From the NCBI GenBank assembly GCA_963970005.1, contig CAXAMN010025306.1, positions 196,961-260,960 on the forward strand: a DNA stretch of 64,000 bases, written 5' to 3'. Numbering within the stretch: the first letter of the stretch is position 1; the number at the start of each line of letters is the position of its first letter. Below, in pieces: positions 1 to 8,500 of this stretch. Below the pieces are notes generated by a model. It ran no database searches. It was not told where the DNA came from and saw nothing but the letters and a program-made list of their open reading frames with translations. This DNA is from Durusdinium trenchii (lineage: Eukaryota > Sar > Dinophyceae > Suessiales > Symbiodiniaceae). The position numbers and the translations under genes were made by a program.

Positions 1-2592
1 CAGTCGCTTCCAGGACATCCCCAGAACAATTCACTCGCCGAAAGAAATAATCAGTTCATGATGCTTACCACATCGACATGCCTACTAGAAGCTGGACTAC
101 CACCATGTTTTTGGCCATTCGCAGTGGAGTGCGTAAGCCATTTGTTGAACATCGAGAAGCTGAGCGATGGCAGCAGTGCATGGTTGAAGTTGCACAAGAG
201 CGAATTCCCTGGCATGGTGATACCACTCGGGGCGAAGGTGTTCTTCAAACCTAGTGACGCGAGAGAAAGGGACCAGGATCACAAGTTCGACCCCAAGAGC
301 ATACCTGGCATCTTTGCAGGGTACGTTATGGGGACCGGGATGAACTGGTCGAGGAAATACAAAGTATGGGCTATAAGCGATTTCGCACAACAGAATCTAG
401 GCTACGACGCCGAGAGACCGTTAAGGAAATTGATCACTCCTCACATCACCGAGAAGATCTTCCAAGATGACGGAATAGAATTTCCATTGAAGAAAGAATA
501 CGAGAGGTTGAATAGCACACTCGAAGGAATGAAAGTCCTGAAGGAGAGAGCCGGTTCTCCAGATGCACCTACCAATCCCGAGTTACCCGATCCCGACGAC
601 AGTGACGATCAAGGCGATGACGATGATGCGCCTGATCCACCAGACGGGGATCTGAAGTCAAGAGCTAGCGATATTGACGCGATCGAGGATGAGAAAACGG
701 AGGAGCTCGCAGAGAAGAAGAAAGAGGACTACTCCGGTCCCGATCACTACTCCGTTGGGGGGCCAGGTGATAACATCATTTACTTGAACAACGACGGCGA
801 ACACGTCAAGATCGCAAAGGACGGTCGTCTATATAGAGTGGGATCGGATGGAAGGCGACTCTTCCACAACTCACCAAGACCCAAGGACTACCTCACGCCT
901 GAAGAATGGCAGAAGCTATCGGTGAAAGATAGAGCCATGGCCAAGAAGGCCGGGAAGCATGTAGACAGGGTCGTGGATAGATTGACGAAGAAAGCAAAAG
1001 GGCTTGGGAGCAGCACGGATAAGAAGGAGGACGAAGAGCCTGATGAACTCTTGAAGGACCTGGAAGACGTCAAGAAGGGTGATGATGGAGGTAGTGAAAA
1101 GAAGTCCAAGAAAGACAAGAAGGATAAGAAAGCCAAGAAGGATAAGAAGTCCAAGAAAGAAAAGAAGTCTAAGGACAAGGAAGAGGAGGGTGAAGGTGGA
1201 CCAAGTTTGGCTATGCCTACTACCTTTAGGGAATGGGACACTGATGATGATGAGGACCCATGGTCACCTAAATCCTTTACATCCGAGTCCACGTGTATCC
1301 CCAGTGATGAAGAATTCCTCACCGATTGGGACGAGAGTGCCATGTGGGAGGACAGCGATGACAATCTTGCTATGGCGGCTTGGAAGACGGAAAACGTCTA
1401 CAATCCACTGAATGGTCAGATATGTTGTTGCATCACTGGTGATCCTATTGACCACCATATAGTTGATGAACCATTTCCGACGATGCCATGTGTAGTGCGT
1501 GATACGCAACATCGCCCAAAACTTATGGGAAATAGGTTGTTTAACGCGGTGGTATCAAGACCTGTGAGCCGTGCTGAGATCTTATCCAACAAGAGGGCAA
1601 TGCAATCTATGTTGGATGAATGGGGCGGACTCTGGGATGAGGAAACATTCGACGGGTCGTGGCTGAGAGAATATGATGAGATCGTGGCAACCTCCAAGAA
1701 GAAAGGAGAAGAAGTTCACTTAGCAAGAGTACATGGAATATGTGTGGAAAAGAACTACCAACTGCCTGATGATGACCCGAAGAGGAAGTTCAAAGGGCGA
1801 GGGGTTCTACTCGGAGATCAAGTGAAGAACCAGAACTTCGAGGCAGCGTTGTTCCAAGATCTTGGAAACTCTCCAGCTACATTCGAAGCTGCTCGATGGG
1901 CCGATTTCTACGGTTGCCTGGAAGGTAATGATGTGCAGATGGCAGACGCCATTCGAGCATATATCCAAGCATTATTGGGCGGTGTACCGTGTTGGGCTGA
2001 ACTCCCGTGGGAAGCATGGCCCAAGCACTTGCAAGAGGAGATCACCAGAAGGGGTCTCAAACGCCCTATGTGTCGTGTGAATAAAGCATTATACGGACAT
2101 CCAGACTCTGGAACGATGTGGGAACAACATTGCGACGAATCCGTACGTGCATTGGAGTTCAAACCCGTCGGACCAGAATGGCCGTCGATGTACTACCACG
2201 AAAAACTAGACTTGCTGTTAGTGATATATGTGGACGACTTGAAGTTGGCAGGGCCCAAGAAGAACTTGAAGAAAGGTTGGGACCTACTCCGCTCCAAGCT
2301 GCGCATTGAACCGGAAACCGAGGTCGGATTGTATTTAGGATGTGTTTTGTCGAAAGGCGAAGACAAATTGGCCGATGGTTCCAAAGTTACTACAATGACA
2401 TATGATATGAGCGCTCTGCTCAAAATGAGTGTGGTCAAATACCTCGACATAGTAGGTAAGGACAGTATTGAAGAAAGTTGCAACGCCGATGTTACCGGAT
2501 GTCACAAAGGATCATCCGTCGAGAGCACCATGCAGTACCCAAAAGGGACTTGCTGTCACATGCACATGGTGTGGTACTTGCTTCTCGCCTGA
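1..2592 (+). CDS. Integrase C-terminal part plus copia reverse transcriptase (5' partial)
   Basis: Frame 1 is open from the first base, so the ATG at 58 is internal and not a real start. Codons 9-15 read N-N-S-L-A-E-R, matching the integrase core block that carries the catalytic Glu of the DDE triad (nt 40-42). The integrase C-terminal region follows (G-I-F-A-G-Y around nt 328-345). A linker with a very Lys-rich stretch (about nt 1100-1185) separates it from the RVT_2-type reverse transcriptase. That domain shows the K-A-L-Y-G-H-P-D-S-G block (about nt 2083-2112) and the catalytic Y-V-D-D at nt 2227-2238. The frame ends at a TGA at 2590-2592, but homology to copia pol moves to frame 2 already near nt 2467, so the last 40 or so codons are probably not meaningful. 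Confidence 0.88.
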   Translation, partial: QSLPGHPQNNSLAERNNQFMMLTTSTCLLEAGLPPCFWPFAVECVSHLLNIEKLSDGSSAWLKLHKSEFPGMVIPLGAKVFFKPSDARERDQDHKFDPKSIPGIFAGYVMGTGMNWSRKYKVWAISDFAQQNLGYDAERPLRKLITPHITEKIFQDDGIEFPLKKEYERLNSTLEGMKVLKERAGSPDAPTNPELPDPDDSDDQGDDDDAPDPPDGDLKSRASDIDAIEDEKTEELAEKKKEDYSGPDHYSVGGPGDNIIYLNNDGEHVKIAKDGRLYRVGSDGRRLFHNSPRPKDYLTPEEWQKLSVKDRAMAKKAGKHVDRVVDRLTKKAKGLGSSTDKKEDEEPDELLKDLEDVKKGDDGGSEKKSKKDKKDKKAKKDKKSKKEKKSKDKEEEGEGGPSLAMPTTFREWDTDDDEDPWSPKSFTSESTCIPSDEEFLTDWDESAMWEDSDDNLAMAAWKTENVYNPLNGQICCCITGDPIDHHIVDEPFPTMPCVVRDTQHRPKLMGNRLFNAVVSRPVSRAEILSNKRAMQSMLDEWGGLWDEETFDGSWLREYDEIVATSKKKGEEVHLARVHGICVEKNYQLPDDDPKRKFKGRGVLLGDQVKNQNFEAALFQDLGNSPATFEAARWADFYGCLEGNDVQMADAIRAYIQALLGGVPCWAELPWEAWPKHLQEEITRRGLKRPMCRVNKALYGHPDSGTMWEQHCDESVRALEFKPVGPEWPSMYYHEKLDLLLVIYVDDLKLAGPKKNLKKGWDLLRSKLRIEPETEVGLYLGCVLSKGEDKLADGSKVTTMTYDMSALLKMSVVKYLDIVGKDSIEESCNADVTGCHKGSSVESTMQYPKGTCCHMHMVWYLLLA

Positions 2593-5500
2593 CCAGGCCG
2601 CTTCCAAGGCCAGGTCAACGGACGATGACGTCAAGTCCGATACGAAGGAGCAACCTCGTGGTACCCTAGCGCCTCATGCTGCTAGTCTCCTAATGAAACT
2701 GTTGTACGCTGCTAGAATAGCACGTTTCGACCTGTTACGGGCCATCAATGTGCTGGCTCGCAATGTGACAAAATGGACAGTTGCCGATGATGCTAAATTG
2801 CACCACCTGATGTGTTACGTGCATCATTCAGCCGATCAGAAAATGGTAGGTTGGGTCGGTGATTCCAAAGCAGACCTGTCGTTAGCCCTATTCGCAGATG
2901 CGGACTACGCAGGGTGTGGTCAATCGTTGAAGTCGACTTCCGGTGCACACATGCATGTCCAAGGCAAACGAACTCGTTTCCCGTTGGCAGGAGGTAGCAA
3001 ACGTCAAGGGTGCGTTAGCCACTCCACCCCGGAGGCTGAGATTGTAGCGGCGGATTATGCATTGAGAACACTTGGAATCCCGAGCATCAGCGCATGGGAG
3101 ACTTTGATGAGGACGCCGCCAAGAATAGTCTTTTATGACGATAATCAAGCGATGATCAATGTTATGAGGAGTGGGAGGAACCCCACGATGCGTCGCATGG
3201 AGCGCACTCATGGTATTTCCATCACTTGGTTGTATGAGATGTTCAAGCGTGACTATCTGTTGCTCGTATATGAGGTTACTGCTCGTATGGCTGCCGATAT
3301 CCACACTAAAGGGTTCGATGATGCCAACTCATGGAAACATGCGTGCATGCTGATCAATATACTGAGCGACGATGGTCTGCGCAGCCAAGCGTTGCTCGAC
3401 TTGATGAAGCCAACTCACGATGGGTTGTCTTACGCCAAGCAGCTCCAGAAAGACCGTCACAGTAAGGTGCCAACATATCCTTACACCACTATTCCGGTTG
3501 TCCCGCCACAGCTGTATCAGCCGGGACTTTCGAGCAAAGAGGGACTGCAAGAGATCCCTGGATGCGACCCCTACGTTATGGTTCGTACTCCCAAGCTGTA
3601 CAGGCTGCGCCCACCACGGGCTCCCCCTGATATGGCATACCTTCGCAGCACTTGGATCTTGCAGGACGCGCAATGGCAACAGATCGAGGACAAGGTTGAC
3701 CCTAACTTAGAACCCGTTCGGTTTGACCGCTGGGTCGAACGTGCGTTCTTTCAGTTTCATCCCTTGTCTTCTCCGTTACCCGAAACGTCCGCTCCTGCGT
3801 CTGGTCACTTCAACGCTGCGACCCTTCCACGCCTTTTGTTTAGCTTGCGTCCGCTTGTCCAATGTCGCGAGCTGCAACAGACTCTCCGTGATTCGTCTTT
3901 GTACTTGTCGATTCATCACTGCTCGACCTCCGCACTACATGTGCTCAACGCCCTGACACGCCTTGTGCATGGGGGGAATGGGGGGTCTGGGGGGTCTTCG
4001 ATGATTTTCGAGGGGTCTTCGATGATTTTCGACAATTTTGTTTCGGATCCTGAAGAGCAAGAGCACTCAGTTCACGATCATTGGGAGGTAGACGAAGAAG
4101 CTAGGACGCTAACAAGAATACACTCGTCTCCTAGGAGAAAGGCGTTCTGCCCGGGTGACGCGCCATCTTGTCCAGTCGACATGTCACGGATCAAAGATGA
4201 AAGGATGACTTACCGTCAAGGAAGTCAGTTCGAGTCATCAGATTTTGAGGATTGTGTCAAGGACTATTGGCGGCACTCAGGTAGAGGTACGCATACCAAA
4301 ACGCACCTCCGATGGATAGGCAAGACTGTGTTCACCCTTAGGGGAAACAACGCTGAATCGGAAAACGAGGAAGCTAAATCGGCTGCGATAGCGTTATGCA
4401 GCACCCCAAAGCGTATGAAAACGATCCCACTGAAGGATATCATTGTCCCAACGTTCGTCTCCGTTAGCAAAGCCAAGAGCGAGGAGAGCAAAGAGCACAG
4501 AATAGTTGATGTCAACATGAGACGACATGATGGGGAGATTGCATATCGGTACCAGTTCGTATTGTGCGAAGAAGATGACAACCTAGCCGCCCGCGACGAG
4601 CAGATGGTAATCGATCTGTACGATATAGGTAAGGAACCCGCATTCATCCTACTGTGTTCAGAGGAATGCAATCACTTCACCCACTTAGCGGCGAAGCATG
4701 ACTGCACCATCGTCACTGTATCTCAAAGCGATGACCTCACTTCACCATACGGAATTGCACGTGCGCTTGCGGCAGTGCGTTCGGAGAAGGACGCAGTAAT
4801 GTTTGCAGGACCCTGCACAGGCGGATCGGCGTGGTCGAGATACAACGCTAAAGTCAGCGATGCGATAGCTAAATCTATAGAGCTTAAGCGAGCGCTATAC
4901 TGGGACCTATGGGAACGTTTTGAAACTGTTATGGTTCGTGTTTTGAGGATCGGAGCCGCCGCACTGTTTGAACTACCACGATACTGTGCCTACTGGAAAG
5001 ATCAAAGGGTTCAAAGTTTGTTGAGCGGCACTGACTGCGACTGTCATGTGTTTGATGGATGTATGTACGGGTTAGGTGCTGAGTTCAACGATTCGCATTC
5101 CGACAAGAAACTCATCAAGAAGCCTTGGAAGATTGTATCATGGAATCTTGAGTTTGGCAACCAGCTCAGCCGAACATGTGACAAGAGCCATAGTCATAGA
5201 GATTGTGCAGGTAAATACACTAAGACTACTCAATTATATAATAAGAAGATAGTCGGCATCATCCTGAAGACCGTGACCAAGAGGGTCGCTGAATTCCAGA
5301 AGTCTGAGAAGATGATACATGCCGCTCCGTGCCTTATGATTCGAGCCTCGGGTAGTTCCGTCAACGAACGATCAGTGTGTGATGCAACATCAAACGAGAC
5401 TGCATACACATGTGATGAGCATGGGATACAAATATCACATGTACGACGAATCGAACCACATGGCATTCATGATTTTCAGGACTGTTGTGTTTGTTTGTGT

Positions 5501-8500
5501 GACCACAGCACTGCTTCACCCGTACGCTTCAGCGACGTGGCTATGGCTTCTGTTGGTGGTGTCATGAACTATAACAGCAACACGGGCGGCTACCCGACTT
5601 TCATCATCAAGATCCTCGATGGCCTGGTTGAGATGAAGGAGAGAGGGCAGATCACCCTGCCTCCAAGGATGTCGAGGAGCACGCATGGGTTGGATGTGGT
5701 TGAAGCATGGATTGCCGTCGGCATTCCTCCGCTCGTCCCGTTATCCATCAACTATGCAATGTCCAGGACAAAATCCGACGACACCAAATTCTTGACCGCT
5801 TCACTGAAGAAGTTAGTGGGCTACATGAACGAGGACGAGAAGAAAGAGACTACAGGCGACCTGGCAAGACGCTATAAGCTATCCATGGCCACCATTAAGG
5901 GGCGCTTCGGGAACGATGCGAATGGGGTTTTCAGCAACCTTTCTCGCTACCTTGTGGAGCCTGAGGAGATTGGGGTGATCGATGACTTATGGGACGACGT
6001 CCGCGCCTTCATCAACAACGGCAGACTCAGTGACACCATGGTTGCCTACCAGCAATGGAGGAACCTATCCGGGTCGGCCAGTGAGAGCATGAACATGCGT
6101 GAAGCCGCGGATCCGTCAGATCACGTCTATGCCACCCGCCTTGAGAGTTACTACACGATCTTCAGCTCGATCTTCTATCACACCTCTGACAAACTCACCA
6201 GTCGAAACGCGAGGGAGAAGGTACAAGAGCTGATAGATACGGTGAACAGAGAAGTCCGCAACATGGCACTGGCAATAAGGGTCCACAACTCGGACAGCAC
6301 ATTGGACAAGATCCACGTGATCGATGTGCTCGAGGACCTGATTGCCAGGAAGAGAGGACTGCCGAAGTACAGGTCGGCGGCTCAGAACCATATGGAGACC
6401 TTTCTAGGCTCCATGAGTGTTATGGTGCAGTACCTTGACAACTGCAAGCCTCTGGTAGCCACGATAATACCAGGAGAACTCAGATTCATGAGGGAGAAAG
6501 TCATGCCGATGATCAACCAGTGGATCCCGGTTGAACCCACAATGTTTCGAGTTCAGTACAACGCAGCTGCAGCGGAGAGCGGGAGGCAAGATGAGTACAA
6601 CCGACGGAGCAGCGCCTTCAAATCCTACACCGACTACATCGAGGAGTTGAAGAAGAAAATCGAGGACAAAATTATCCCCTCGTTGCCATTTTGGAACATG
6701 CAGGAAAGCGAAGGTCCTGAGCCTCCTGACGTTGCTCATAGACCAAAGTGGTGCCCGCCGCTTCAGATATACGGTGACTTCACTAGGCCGACGGCCAAAC
6801 CAATGCCTCGCGCACCAAGACCTCCTCCACCGTCGTCGTCATTTGAACAGCAGAACTTTTCGGAACGTCCTTCCGACAGTTCAACTGGGCATGGGCCGGC
6901 GTCCCACAAGCGGTGGGGAAGGACGGGTGGATCAACATCCACTGGTGCGGCATCAAGGGACATCTCAGTCACTACGTGGTTTAGAATGCCGTTTCCGATG
7001 GGGTCAGACAAGCACTACGTATTTGGGAAAGACTATTTTTCGCGAGACATGAAGGTCTACGCAATGGTCAGCGCCAATCAGGTGCCATCCGGGCACACCG
7101 TAGAAGGTCCCTGTACCGTTAACGGACAGATGACATGGTTGCAGTACTTACGAAGGTTGACGTCGTATTTGATGTTCTGGCATGGGGGGTACCAAGAGAC
7201 GGTGATCGATCGGAACTACCACAAAGAAGACGCCCATTGGTTCGCTCAATATACCAACATCTACGACTCAACACAAGTGTCACTTGCTGGAGGGCTACCA
7301 TCTCCGAGAACGCTATACAACCTTTGTTACCCAATGGAAGCCAAGGTGACTGATGAAGCGGAATTGGAGCTAAGGATGCGTGAAACATTGAAGGGCTTCA
7401 TCCCAAGTGTCACGTGTCAGCCAGCGTCTCGCGCCATCGACGGTGGGAGTGTGCACTGTGAGTTCATCGGCGCCATGAAGACCAGTAAGGTGATTCTGAT
7501 GTCTGACTTCGAGTACATCACCAAATCGAATTCCGGGAAACAGACAGTGTTCGCCCAGAGCTTATTGTCACTTGGATGGGATAAGGTCATCAACATGTCA
7601 TGTACGCCTGAGTACAAGAAGGGAGTGGTGACGGACTCATATGGCTTCATCGACTTCGTTCGTGATCGAATTGATGATGTCAAACGCCATGAACCCACCT
7701 CCATCCATGTGTGGTTGTCATTGAGCCATCTAGTGACTGCGGGCGAGAAGGGGACATACAAGACTGTGATTGTTCCCACGGACTTCGTTCCAAGACTCAG
7801 GGATGTGATCATCAAGCTTGACGCATGCTGCCAACTACCTACCTTCGTGAGGATTTGTGCAGACGTGGAGTTTCACCATGCCGTCGGTTCGTTCGGCAAA
7901 ATCGCCAACATGATCAAGGACGAGCTGTCGCTGAATGGCATGATGTCCACAACGTCGGACAGATTCTGGCGAGCCATTTCGGTCGCCGGAGGCGGTCACC
8001 CCTACTCTATGAAGTCTGGAACCTCTTTGGTCCACGCTGTCATGGAAAAGTATTTGTTCAGAGAAAAGATGCTCGCTTCTTGCTTTATGGCACCGGATCC
8101 CTTGACCGAAGCGAATAGCCTCCATGATCCCAACTTGGAACACGTGTTGCAGGACAAAGAGAGGTTGTATCAGTACTTGTTCGGAGATTCCGTAAGAGGA
8201 AGCCACGCATATCAGTCCACTGCGGGGCCTTCAGGTGAGAATGAGTCTGAGCGGAGGAAGAGGGAGAAGGTAAGGAGAGAGAACAAAATGCCATGGATGG
8301 ATGAGTACTGGGGAGTCCTTCAACCAGAACCAATATACTCGAGGACTCAAAGATGGTACGTCATTGATGACTTCAAGGAGGGTGAGGAAATTTGCTGCGA
8401 TTACTGTCTGGTCTGCAATCCCATAGACTCCGATTTGAAAGACGATTGCTATGCAGAATGCATCAACGGAGCAGCAAATAGATGCCGTGGGATGTCCGCA

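Noticed and set aside
7440..7950. SGNH hydrolase-like domain in the polyprotein
   Set aside because: The Gly-Asp-Ser block is not present (only M-S-D-F) and the later blocks are too weak.
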